Assembly (NCBI GenBank): GCA_024640255.1
Contig: JAHEFI010000047.1
Location: forward strand, 80,689-144,688
Direction: 5' to 3'
DNA length: 64,000 nucleotides
Source: Bacteroidota bacterium
GTDB lineage: Bacteria > Bacteroidota > Bacteroidia > Chitinophagales > Chitinophagaceae
Shown here: positions 1 through 6,878 of the stretch, one piece after another
How positions within the stretch are numbered: the first letter of the stretch is position 1
Layout: every line of letters begins with the position of its first letter
The notes under the pieces: model-generated
Told to the model about the DNA's origin: nothing
The model's input: only the letters and a program-made list of their open reading frames with translations
The model's database searches: none
Position numbers and translations under genes: made by a program

Positions 1-34
1 CCTTTATGTGGGTTTTGGGGTAATGTTAATTTTT

Positions 35-415
35 TCATCCTAATAGTCTTTTATATCTCTCTTCATCCTTTTTATTAATTCTTCTTGCTCTTACAGATGG
101 GATAGGAGCAGGTGCATCTTCAATATTTGACACCACCAAATTGTATACTGCTATATCTTTTACGATTTCTCTATATCGCTCTTTCCACTTGTCGGGAAAT
201 TTATTTCGTAGTTGTATTACGAATACTTTATCAATTTCTGATTCAACTTCAACCTGATACACAAATGATTTTCTTGCAAATCGGTATACTTTAATACCGC
301 ATTCTTTTAGCCATCGCCTGGTTGTTCCTTCATTAGTGGAATGAATCCTTTCAGAAACTTGTTCTAGTGTTAGTGTGTCGAGCGACTTTGGCTCTTTTAC
401 ATATTCATCAAACAT
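35..415 (-). CDS. small HTH-like hypothetical protein
   Basis: 126-residue protein I cannot assign to a named family. Residues about 15-55 read like a short MerR/excisionase-type helix-turn-helix: a segment LTLEQVSERI is followed by TTRRWLKECGI and then a strand with KSFVYQVEVE. The rest is charged and helical and ends in a basic tail. It lies on the minus strand with two other small unknown genes, next to a replication protein and a tyrosine recombinase. A role as a small DNA-binding accessory protein of a mobile element is therefore plausible but is inference only. The start is the first ATG of the open frame. Confidence 0.6.
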   Translation of the reverse strand: MFDEYVKEPKSLDTLTLEQVSERIHSTNEGTTRRWLKECGIKVYRFARKSFVYQVEVESEIDKVFVIQLRNKFPDKWKERYREIVKDIAVYNLVVSNIEDAPAPIPSVRARRINKKDEERYKRLLG

Positions 416-520
416 CTTTTATCTTCTCCCTGTTCTCTTTTTTTTACGGGAGTGAGAATTATTACTATGAATAACATAAAGAAAATTTATCATAAATAAA
501 AGTCAAATGGAATTTTCTTT

Positions 521-919
521 TTACTTTTTAATTGGAATATATTGGTCAGCGATAGTGTTGTTTTCAGGCCAATAGAAAACTTCCCAGTAACCATTTAAGC
601 TATAGCCAATGTCCCTATATACCTTTCGGTATTCCTCGCAATTTTTATCAAGACCTTTTAGTTTTAACTCTGCTACCACATCATTAAAATTTTTCCCCTT
701 AATGCTTCTAATAAATATTTCATCTGGCACCCATCTTAAAATTCCGTTTTCATCTTCAAATACTTCATGTTGATGGTGCCAGTCAAATTCTACAATATCA
801 ATATGGCACCTTAATTTCCATCCAGACCTATTAATAATTTTCATTGCAAACTTTTCTGGAAGGTAGATCTGGAATAGACTTACACTTGCCAGTTTGTGCA
901 TTATTTTTTCACTGATCAT
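521..919 (-). CDS. hypothetical protein
   Basis: 132-residue soluble protein, not recognised. There is no signal peptide or membrane segment. The middle is rich in aromatic residues and histidine (FDWHHQHEVF), and the C-terminus contains GYWEVFYWPE. An alternative start is the second Met, six codons in (MHKLAS). It follows the 123-residue minus-strand gene, with a minus-strand terminator hairpin between them, so it probably has its own promoter. Accessory-region gene of unknown function. Confidence 0.5.
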   Translation of the reverse strand: MISEKIMHKLASVSLFQIYLPEKFAMKIINRSGWKLRCHIDIVEFDWHHQHEVFEDENGILRWVPDEIFIRSIKGKNFNDVVAELKLKGLDKNCEEYRKVYRDIGYSLNGYWEVFYWPENNTIADQYIPIKK

Positions 920-937
920 GCTTTAAATTTCTCTGGC

Positions 938-969
938 AAAAAAAGCACCCAGTGTTATTTACTGAGTGC
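938..969 (-). terminator. intrinsic terminator of the 1007-1378 gene
   Basis: On the minus strand GCACTCAGT pairs with ACTGGGTGC across a 7-nt loop, with one mismatch in the middle, followed directly by seven T. It lies just downstream of the 123-residue gene. Confidence 0.65.
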
Positions 970-1006
970 CTCATTCATTAATTCTTAATTAGCTTAAAAT
1001 TAGCAA

Positions 1007-1378
1007 CTAATTATTTTTTTTCGTTATTTTTCTCTCAATATAGTCTTGCACAAAATACTCAAAATTCTCGTAATCCCAATCTCTTGGAGTATCTTTAAAG
1101 TAAAAATGCACAATAGATTCAATGTCGCATTCATCATCTAATGTATATTCTACCCAATCATCTTCTTCACAAATTGCATCAGCTATTTCTTCGCCATACT
1201 TATCTGATGCCCAACTATGAAAGGCACCTCCTGCTCTACAATACATAGTACTACCATCAGGGTAATAAGGCGGTTTGGACTCAGTCCAAGTGCTTAGGTA
1301 TTTTGTAACTAATTCAATTTCCTCTTTAGAGTAATTTTGTAACTCTAAGATTTGTTCTGCGGAAAATCTATATCCCAT
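1007..1378 (-). CDS. acidic hypothetical protein
   Basis: 123-residue acidic protein, not recognised. It begins MGYRFSAEQI and has an Asp/Glu-rich centre (EEDDWVEYTLDDECD) and a basic C-terminus. There is no signal peptide or membrane span. Small, strongly acidic proteins in mobile elements are sometimes anti-restriction DNA mimics, but nothing specific in this sequence proves that here. A clear minus-strand terminator follows the gene. It is transcribed divergently from the large replication-type gene at 1839. Confidence 0.55.
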   Translation of the reverse strand: MGYRFSAEQILELQNYSKEEIELVTKYLSTWTESKPPYYPDGSTMYCRAGGAFHSWASDKYGEEIADAICEEDDWVEYTLDDECDIESIVHFYFKDTPRDWDYENFEYFVQDYIERKITKKNN

Positions 1379-1425
1379 AACTTTAAATTTTTTTGGGTTG
1401 CCCCGGTTTAAAATGTTTTATTTCA

Positions 1426-1444
1426 CTCATGCGATCGTCATGAG
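1426..1444. repeat. near-perfect palindrome in the rep upstream region
   Basis: CTCATG and CATGAG arms flank a CGATCG core plus one extra T. It sits in the 460-bp gap between the divergent gene at 1007-1378 and the replication-type gene. It could be an operator or an origin element. I recognise no gene in that gap, which otherwise holds AT-rich DNA and two copies of TTCCAAAAATT near 1670-1695. Confidence 0.5.
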
Positions 1445-1736
1445 CTTAAAATAAAATATAGAGAAAGAATTAGAAAAAATCAAGTGCATGTGGATAAGTA
1501 TTTAAAATGTGAATATCAAAGTAATATCGTTATATAATTATTAAAAAGCACAACCCCTTCCCTGTATCCCCGCTTGGTTACCCCCTAGTTCATCTATTCA
1601 CAAAGCGCATGATATCTTGATTGAACAATTTTTTGCTCAATCCAAAAAATGAGTAAATAAGCCAAAAAAAATTTCCAAAAATTTTTCCAAAAATTGACTT
1701 TACTTGTAATATGATTGTATTTATATTATAATAGAG

Positions 1737-1833
1737 CAATAATATTTGTGGTGAGTATTATTGATAAGCACATAAGAGATTGAATAAGATCCTCTGATAG
1801 TAAGTAAAGATCACCACGCTGAAATCAGGGGAT
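1737..1833 (+). promoter_or_regulatory. two-hairpin leader ahead of the replication protein
   Basis: Hairpin 1 (1737-1763) pairs CAATAATATT with AGTATTATTG over a 7-nt loop. Hairpin 2 pairs ATCCTCTGAT (1789-1798) with ATCAGGGGAT (1824-1833), with one G-U pair. A run of T follows and the ATG comes at 1839. The second hairpin plus T-run resembles a terminator or a translation-blocking stem placed directly in front of the start codon, as in attenuated plasmid rep leaders. The function is inferred. Confidence 0.45.
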
Positions 1834-1838
1834 TTTTT

Positions 1839-4313
1839 ATGGGATATTATAATTTAAAAACAAACAAAGAGGATTTAGTTAAACTTACTTACACTATCAC
1901 AATAGATCCAACATCTCAATTGACCAAACCATCTAAAAATGATGGTTCAGTAGGTAAGATTTCAAATAATTTAAGATTGGTTACAGGTTTAACTATAAAT
2001 GATTTCCAACGACTATCAGAAAGGCCGCTTTCTTATACTTGGTTTGGAGGTTTGTTAGATGGCGCACCAAAAAATGAAAATTGGCTGCAGCAATCGGTAT
2101 TTGCAATTGACTTTGACCAAAATAAAATATCAATTAAGGATGCAATCAATAGACTTAAGAGTGTTTATATTCATCCACAAATATGGTACACAACTCTTAG
2201 TTCAACCGAAGAACATTTGAAGTTTCGAATCGTGCTATTTGTTGATACACCCATTACAAATATCAATTATAGAGATAATATTGTAAATGGACTATTGAAG
2301 ATTTTTCCAGAAGCTGACCAGGCATGTAAAGATGCAGGTAGATTCTTCTATGGTGGAATTGAGTCACATGTTATAAGTTACGAACCAATTCCAACTCATA
2401 TTCTGCACGATAATGTCTGTGTGGAACATATAAGCAGGGATAAAGGTAGAACAAGGGGAATAAAACCGGCCAATTTAGATGAAACCTTCCAACTTGGAGA
2501 AAAAAGGGATGTTCAATATAATATATATAGGAATGACCATATTTCTCCATCAAATAAATGTAGTAAAAATTATATACATCCTACTTATGTAGTTGGCGAA
2601 AATGTAATAGATATTAATAAAGCTAGAGCTAATGTTAAAATATTGGATGAGTTCTTAAATGGGACTTGGTTGTATCACACACAATTATTTGGTTTAGCAA
2701 CTAATCTAAATTACATAAAAGGTGGTAAAAAGCTAATGAAAGAAACTATGGAGAAGTATAATAAAATGGGTTTGACCAAATACACAGAAAACAATTTCAA
2801 CATCATAAAATATGTAAACAAAGTTAATTATTACCCTCAATCAATTAAGTCATTTTCCCCTTATGAAGAAGATGAAGAGCTTCACGATTTGATTACAGCA
2901 ACTAAGAATATTCGAGGACATATTGGAGTAATCGAACCAATAAATAAAATGCCACTTGTTGAGGCTGAATTGCTCTTCAAGGAGCGTTTTAATGAAGCCT
3001 TATCTGATATTACAAATAGTATCTACCTTTTCGTTTTGCCAACCGCAATTGGTAAAACAGAGGCTTTAACAAGCATTAATGCAACTATTGCAGCACCAAC
3101 TAACGAATTAAAGAATGAAATTTCCTCAAGAATGAAGATTGAGTATATCAGCACACCTGATATGGTTTATTTTGAGAATGAATCTTTAAATCGAAAAATT
3201 GACTATTACTACAAAATAGGGAAACCTAAAAAAGTGATAGCGCTATTATATGATATAAGAGAAAACAAAAATTCAAACAATTCAATAAATGACCAACAAA
3301 TAGCTTCTAATTACCTTTCACAACTTATTTGTTCAAAGAATTCCACCCAAACAGTATTGACAACTCACTCTAGGGCTATACATAGTAGTTTTAATAATAG
3401 TACAATAGTTTTTGATGAAGACCCAATAAGTTCTTTAATTGATATTAAACAAATGGATTTAACAGATTTAAGGAAGATTTCATATGAATTGGGTAACAAT
3501 ATAGAGTTTAATAGTGTTTTAGAACTACTTGAATCTTCATCAAAAGGTGTTATTTATTCAACTCCAACTCAATCAATTGATATAGAAGCGATGATTGAAA
3601 ATATTTCATTATCGAATATTGAATCTAATATTTTTGACTTTTTTTCAAGTGATTATTTTATTAGAGATACTTTTGAACCTCATATTATAAATTATGTTGT
3701 AAAGAGAGAGTTGCCAAAAGATAAGAAGATAATAATATTATCAGCTACCTTATCATTATTTGTTTATAAAAAGCTTTTTGGTGAGAGATTGAAAATAGTT
3801 GACATAAGAGATGTTGAGCAAGTAGGTAGTGTTATACAATATACAAAACGCGCTTGCTCTAGGAATAATCTAAAATCATATGTTAAAGATGTCAGCAGTT
3901 TAGTTGGTAATAAGCCTGTTATTACTTTTAAATCATATGGGGGTCAATTTAAGAATGCAATAAAAGAAATGTATTTTGGAAATTGCTCTGGCTATGACTC
4001 TATGAAAGGAAAGGATTTGGTGGTTGTAGGGACTCCTCATCGTAATCAAGTTCAGTATCTATTAATGGCAAAGACTCTTGGGATTGATCTTAAAACATCA
4101 GATATTACCATTACATATCAAAAAGTGACATATAATGGATTTCGATTTATGTTTAATTGTTTTGACCATGAAGATTTGAGGGAAATTCAGTTATCATTAA
4201 TTGAATCTGATTTAATTCAAGCTATTGGTAGAGCAAGGACACTTAGAGAAAAAGCTACTGTGGAGGTATTTTCAAATTTTCCACTTAGACTAGCAGATGA
4301 TTTTATAATATAA
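1839..4313 (+). CDS. primase-polymerase-like / SF2 helicase replication protein
   Basis: 824 residues. The N-terminal part looks like an archaeo-eukaryotic primase (prim-pol) fold: FAIDFDQ near residue 88 gives the D-x-D pair, STEEHLKFRIV near 122-132 fits the second motif, and CKDAGRFFYGG near 163-173 fits the third. The C-terminal half is a superfamily 2 helicase: Walker A PTAIGKTEA near 401, DED-type Walker B VFDEDP near 524, an ILSAT motif III, and QAIGRARTL as motif VI. Together these suggest a self-contained initiator/primase-helicase for a plasmid or integrated element. The nearby recombinase and repeats fit this. The prim-pol call is less certain than the helicase. The ATG sits directly behind a hairpin and T-run that may limit its expression. 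Confidence 0.75.
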   Translation: MGYYNLKTNKEDLVKLTYTITIDPTSQLTKPSKNDGSVGKISNNLRLVTGLTINDFQRLSERPLSYTWFGGLLDGAPKNENWLQQSVFAIDFDQNKISIKDAINRLKSVYIHPQIWYTTLSSTEEHLKFRIVLFVDTPITNINYRDNIVNGLLKIFPEADQACKDAGRFFYGGIESHVISYEPIPTHILHDNVCVEHISRDKGRTRGIKPANLDETFQLGEKRDVQYNIYRNDHISPSNKCSKNYIHPTYVVGENVIDINKARANVKILDEFLNGTWLYHTQLFGLATNLNYIKGGKKLMKETMEKYNKMGLTKYTENNFNIIKYVNKVNYYPQSIKSFSPYEEDEELHDLITATKNIRGHIGVIEPINKMPLVEAELLFKERFNEALSDITNSIYLFVLPTAIGKTEALTSINATIAAPTNELKNEISSRMKIEYISTPDMVYFENESLNRKIDYYYKIGKPKKVIALLYDIRENKNSNNSINDQQIASNYLSQLICSKNSTQTVLTTHSRAIHSSFNNSTIVFDEDPISSLIDIKQMDLTDLRKISYELGNNIEFNSVLELLESSSKGVIYSTPTQSIDIEAMIENISLSNIESNIFDFFSSDYFIRDTFEPHIINYVVKRELPKDKKIIILSATLSLFVYKKLFGERLKIVDIRDVEQVGSVIQYTKRACSRNNLKSYVKDVSSLVGNKPVITFKSYGGQFKNAIKEMYFGNCSGYDSMKGKDLVVVGTPHRNQVQYLLMAKTLGIDLKTSDITITYQKVTYNGFRFMFNCFDHEDLREIQLSLIESDLIQAIGRARTLREKATVEVFSNFPLRLADDFII

Positions 4314-4622
4314 TCAATCACAAATTTGTTTTTGTATAAATTTTAGGCAAATGTCAATCTTAATCTTTTCATAATTCTGATAATTTTTTTGTCGTAAAAA
4401 TTTTGATAATAATTAAAAGAATACAATACACATTTACGACAAATTTCATTCATTAAATTAACGATATTGATATCTGTAGAAAAGTTAATATCAATTATAA
4501 ATCAGGTCTTAAAACTTATGTGCCACAAAAAAGGAATTGAGCTATTCGTGAATAATAGTCGTTTTTAATTGAAATTATTTAACACAAAATTGATACTAAT
4601 TGATATTTATATTTAAAAGAAT
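4314..4622. repeat. non-coding repeat-rich region downstream of rep
   Basis: No gene is seen. There is a perfect 11-bp inverted repeat TTTGTCGTAAA (4388-4398) / TTTACGACAAA (4433-4443). ATTGATAT (4466-4473) is inverted at 4488-4495, and ATTGATAC/ATTGATAT occur as direct copies 10 bp apart (4589, 4599). This arrangement is typical of iterons or recombinase arm sites, but function is not shown. Confidence 0.5.
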
Positions 4623-4775
4623 ATGAAAATTAAAAACATGAAAGAAAGAGGTGCAAACAATAAGTTGAAGATTTTGATTAAAGAGCAACAATTCAAGATT
4701 TTGGCCAAAAATTTACTAATTGAACAAGATAAAAACAGAATTAAAACTATTCATCTTATAAAAGTTGAAAAATAG
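4623..4775 (+). CDS. small basic protein, 50 aa
   Basis: A 50-codon frame below the ORF-track cutoff, starting MKIKNMKERG and ending IHLIKVEK. It is very lysine-rich and predicted helical. Small basic proteins like this are common beside recombinases in Bacteroidota elements, but I do not recognise a family. Two palindromic repeats and a plus-strand terminator lie downstream and could end this transcript. It could be a chance frame, because the region is AT-rich. Confidence 0.4.
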   Translation: MKIKNMKERGANNKLKILIKEQQFKILAKNLLIEQDKNRIKTIHLIKVEK

Positions 4776-4787
4776 AAGATAAGTTTT

Positions 4788-4899
4788 GCCAGAAAAAATC
4801 TGAACACTGATCAGTGTAAATTCTTAATAAATCCTATATCTAATTCATTTTCAATATGTTAATTAAATGCCAGAGAAAATCTGATCATTGATTAATGAC
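4788..4899. repeat. paired palindrome-containing repeats (att/arm-type candidates)
   Basis: Two 31-bp copies start at 4788 and 4869. Both begin GCCAGA(A/G)AAAATCTGA and then carry a palindrome. The first is the perfect ACACTGATCAGTGT and the second the imperfect TCATTGATTAATGA. They start 81 bp apart, between the replication gene and the convergent tyrosine recombinase. That position suits recombinase or accessory-factor binding, which is inference. Confidence 0.55.
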
Positions 4900-4938
4900 T
4901 ACATATTTATAAATAGATCGTTTCGTCAGTAAGCTAAG

Positions 4939-4971
4939 GGCTTGTTATTCATGGAATAGCAAGCCTTTTTT
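4939..4971 (+). terminator. strong plus-strand hairpin terminator
   Basis: GGCTTGTTATTC pairs with GAATAGCAAGCC (12 bp, one G-U) over a 3-nt loop and is followed by six T. It reads on the plus strand, so it ends whatever is transcribed through the repeat region, not the minus-strand recombinase. Confidence 0.7.
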
Positions 4972-5593
4972 AATCCAACTCAAACAATCCTAAAGCACTA
5001 GAAGTTTCATAATTGGTGTATCGCAAAGTTGTGTTAATGTTTGAATGGCCAACTAGACGAGAAACTTTGATCAAACTAAGTGAATCGCCATTATCAAACC
5101 CTTTTTTAATTGCTCCAACGACCCAACTTTTTCGAAGTAAGTGTGAAGAGCAATTCCCAATATATCTAATGCCATATTCATTTAAAATACGTTTCAATAA
5201 CCTATTAAAGTTTTGGATTGACATATGTTCAGCTCCTTTCCCTTTTTGAGAGGTGAAAATATAATCATTGGATTTTGGCTTATGAATTTTATTCACCAAT
5301 TGAACTACTTGATAGAGTTTTGTACTCATAATTAGTACCCTTTCTTTTCCTGTTTTCCTCTCAATTCTAATAAATCTATCGCCAGGTTGTAAGCTGCTTA
5401 AATCGCCCCATTTTAAGCCCAGATTGTCAATGACTCTTAAACCAAGTCTGCATCCAATTGAGATAATTAGTAGGGCCAGAGCCTCATTTTTTGACTTAAA
5501 AAGCGAGTATCGATTAATTAGCTTAGTTTCTAATTCTACTATTCTGTCCCATTCAAGGGAGTAAGTTGTGGTTTTTTGGCCTTTTTGACTCAT
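4970..5593 (-). CDS. compact tyrosine recombinase
   Basis: 207-residue tyrosine recombinase/phage integrase catalytic domain. Visible catalytic elements are the first Arg box in CRLGLRVIDNLGLKWGDL, the HLLRKSW segment (His-x-x-Arg), GHSN (second His) and the nucleophile region TLRYTNYE. The usual N-terminal SAM-like core-binding domain is absent: the protein starts only about 45 residues before box I. It is therefore shorter than typical integrases of 300-400 residues. Such catalytic-only recombinases occur in Bacteroidota elements and in DNA-inversion modules. It faces the repeats at 4314-4971, which are candidate target sites. It is divergent from the WYL regulator of the restriction locus. 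Confidence 0.85.
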   Translation of the reverse strand: MSQKGQKTTTYSLEWDRIVELETKLINRYSLFKSKNEALALLIISIGCRLGLRVIDNLGLKWGDLSSLQPGDRFIRIERKTGKERVLIMSTKLYQVVQLVNKIHKPKSNDYIFTSQKGKGAEHMSIQNFNRLLKRILNEYGIRYIGNCSSHLLRKSWVVGAIKKGFDNGDSLSLIKVSRLVGHSNINTTLRYTNYETSSALGLFELD

Positions 5594-5656
5594 TTTTTTG
5601 TTTATTTCTGGCTAAAATGAGTGTTTTATGATCAATAAACAAGCAAGAAAAGTTAA

Positions 5657-5734
5657 AAATTGATCAATTTAGATCTTTTATAAGACATTGATATCCAATG
5701 TAAAAAATGTACACTTTGAGACATTAGTGAATGT
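5657..5734. promoter_or_regulatory. palindrome cluster between recombinase and WYL regulator
   Basis: This divergent intergenic region holds three palindromes: AAATTGATCAATTT (5657-5670, perfect), ACATTG-ATATC-CAATGT (5685-5701) and ACATT-AGTG-AATGT (5721-5734). The last two share the ACATT/AATGT arms. They are candidate operators for the WYL protein or for recombinase control; this is inference. Confidence 0.45.
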
Positions 5735-5762
5735 TACGATGTATTTTTATTTGTGAAATCAC

Positions 5763-5774
5763 TCTGCACAGAAT
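5763..5774 (+). promoter_or_regulatory. candidate WYL operator, copy 1
   Basis: TCTGCACAGAAT lies 30 bp before the WYL start codon. Its exact reverse complement occurs at 6822-6833, just ahead of the next gene. Each copy contains the imperfect palindrome TCTG-nn-CAGA, as expected for a dimeric regulator. Confidence 0.5.
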
Positions 5775-5803
5775 TTTGTATCTTCATATGTATTATATAT
5801 TTT

Positions 5804-6817
5804 ATGTCAGTAAACAAAAATGCTTTAATTAGGTACAAAGTATTGGATTCCTGTTTTCGAAACCATGCTAAGAGGTATTTTATTGAAGATTTAATTGACG
5901 AGTGTTCTAATGTGCTTGCAGAATTGAATTCTAATTCTAATGGAATAAGTAGAAGGCAAATTTTTCAGGACATACTTTTTATGGAAAGTTCAGAAGGATG
6001 GAGTATTGAGTTAGAAAAAAATAGGGTAGGAAAAAGAATCTACTACAGGTATGTTGATCCAAAGTATTCGATTAATAATATGCCGTTAAATGAACTAGAA
6101 ATAAATCATTTAAAATCTGCAATGGATATTCTTTCCCAGTTTAAAGGAATGCCTCAATTTGAGTGGATGAATGAAACATTGCCTAAGCTACAACATAGGA
6201 CTACAAAAGGTTTAAACGAAAAAACAATAATTGAATTTGATTCAAATCAATATTTAAAAGGGATTGAAAATTTAGGAGTGATATATAATGCGATTTTTTA
6301 TAAAAAGGTATTATCAATTAAGTATTTTCCTTTTGAAGCCACTGAGGTATTTGATATTATTATACATCCTTATTATTTAAAACAATTTAATAATAGATGG
6401 TTTTTATATGGATACAATCCTGTTAAAAATAAGTATGATTGGAACTTAGCACTAGATAGGATTAAAAGTATTGAGGAGTTGAATGAACAGTATCAAATAA
6501 ATGATACAATTGATTGGCAAGAATATTTTGAAGATATAGTTGGTGTCACAAAGCCCGAAAATGCAAAAGTTGAAAATGTTGTTTTGCTTTTTAAGGGTAA
6601 AACGTGTCACTATATTGAATCTAAACCTATTCATGGCTCTCAAAAGTTGAAAAGAATAGATAGCGGAACGGTAGAAGTAAATTTAAACGTAGTAATAAAC
6701 TATGAAATAGAACGACTGATTTTATCCTACGCGGATAGTGTAGAAGTATTAAAACCAAAGAGCCTAATAGATTCAATAATTGAAAAAACAAAGCTAGCCT
6801 TATCGCAATATAAATAG
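5804..6817 (+). CDS. WYL-domain transcriptional regulator
   Basis: 337 residues from the ATG at 5804. The ORF track extends it 17 codons to a GTG, but that extension is a hydrophobic, unlikely leader, and MSVNKNALIRYKVLD is a typical family start. The N-terminus is a winged HTH (about 1-90). The central and C-terminal part is a WYL domain, with KVLSIKYFPF near 168-178 and IIHPYYLKQFNNRWFLYGYN near 185-205, followed by a WCX-type C-terminus. WYL proteins often sit at the head of defence operons and repress them (for example CapW, BrxR) in response to nucleotides or nucleic acid. A 12-bp inverted motif lies both before this gene and before the next one, which suggests auto- and operon control. 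Confidence 0.9.
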   Translation: MSVNKNALIRYKVLDSCFRNHAKRYFIEDLIDECSNVLAELNSNSNGISRRQIFQDILFMESSEGWSIELEKNRVGKRIYYRYVDPKYSINNMPLNELEINHLKSAMDILSQFKGMPQFEWMNETLPKLQHRTTKGLNEKTIIEFDSNQYLKGIENLGVIYNAIFYKKVLSIKYFPFEATEVFDIIIHPYYLKQFNNRWFLYGYNPVKNKYDWNLALDRIKSIEELNEQYQINDTIDWQEYFEDIVGVTKPENAKVENVVLLFKGKTCHYIESKPIHGSQKLKRIDSGTVEVNLNVVINYEIERLILSYADSVEVLKPKSLIDSIIEKTKLALSQYK

Positions 6818-6821
6818 TTTT

Positions 6822-6861
6822 ATTCTGTGCAGATTGACTACACAGTTAAACAATACTTTTG
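6822..6861 (+). promoter_or_regulatory. candidate WYL operator copy 2 and Bacteroidota-type promoter
   Basis: ATTCTGTGCAGA (6822-6833) is the exact inverse of the motif before the WYL gene. It abuts TTG (6834-6836), and TACTTTTG (6854-6861) matches the Bacteroidota -7 consensus TAnnTTTG, 18 bp upstream of the ATG at 6879. The operator would overlap the -33 region. The spacing between the two boxes (17 nt) is slightly short. Confidence 0.45.
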
Positions 6862-6878
6862 TTATGTAGAAAATATAT

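Noticed and set aside
112-294. 60-aa plus-strand ORF
   Set aside because: Shadow of the 126-aa minus-strand gene.
4788-4899. Two similar repeats as a CRISPR array
   Set aside because: Only two copies, not identical, spacing too large, no cas genes.
1-5600. Prophage
   Set aside because: There is a recombinase and a replication protein but no structural, packaging or lysis genes.
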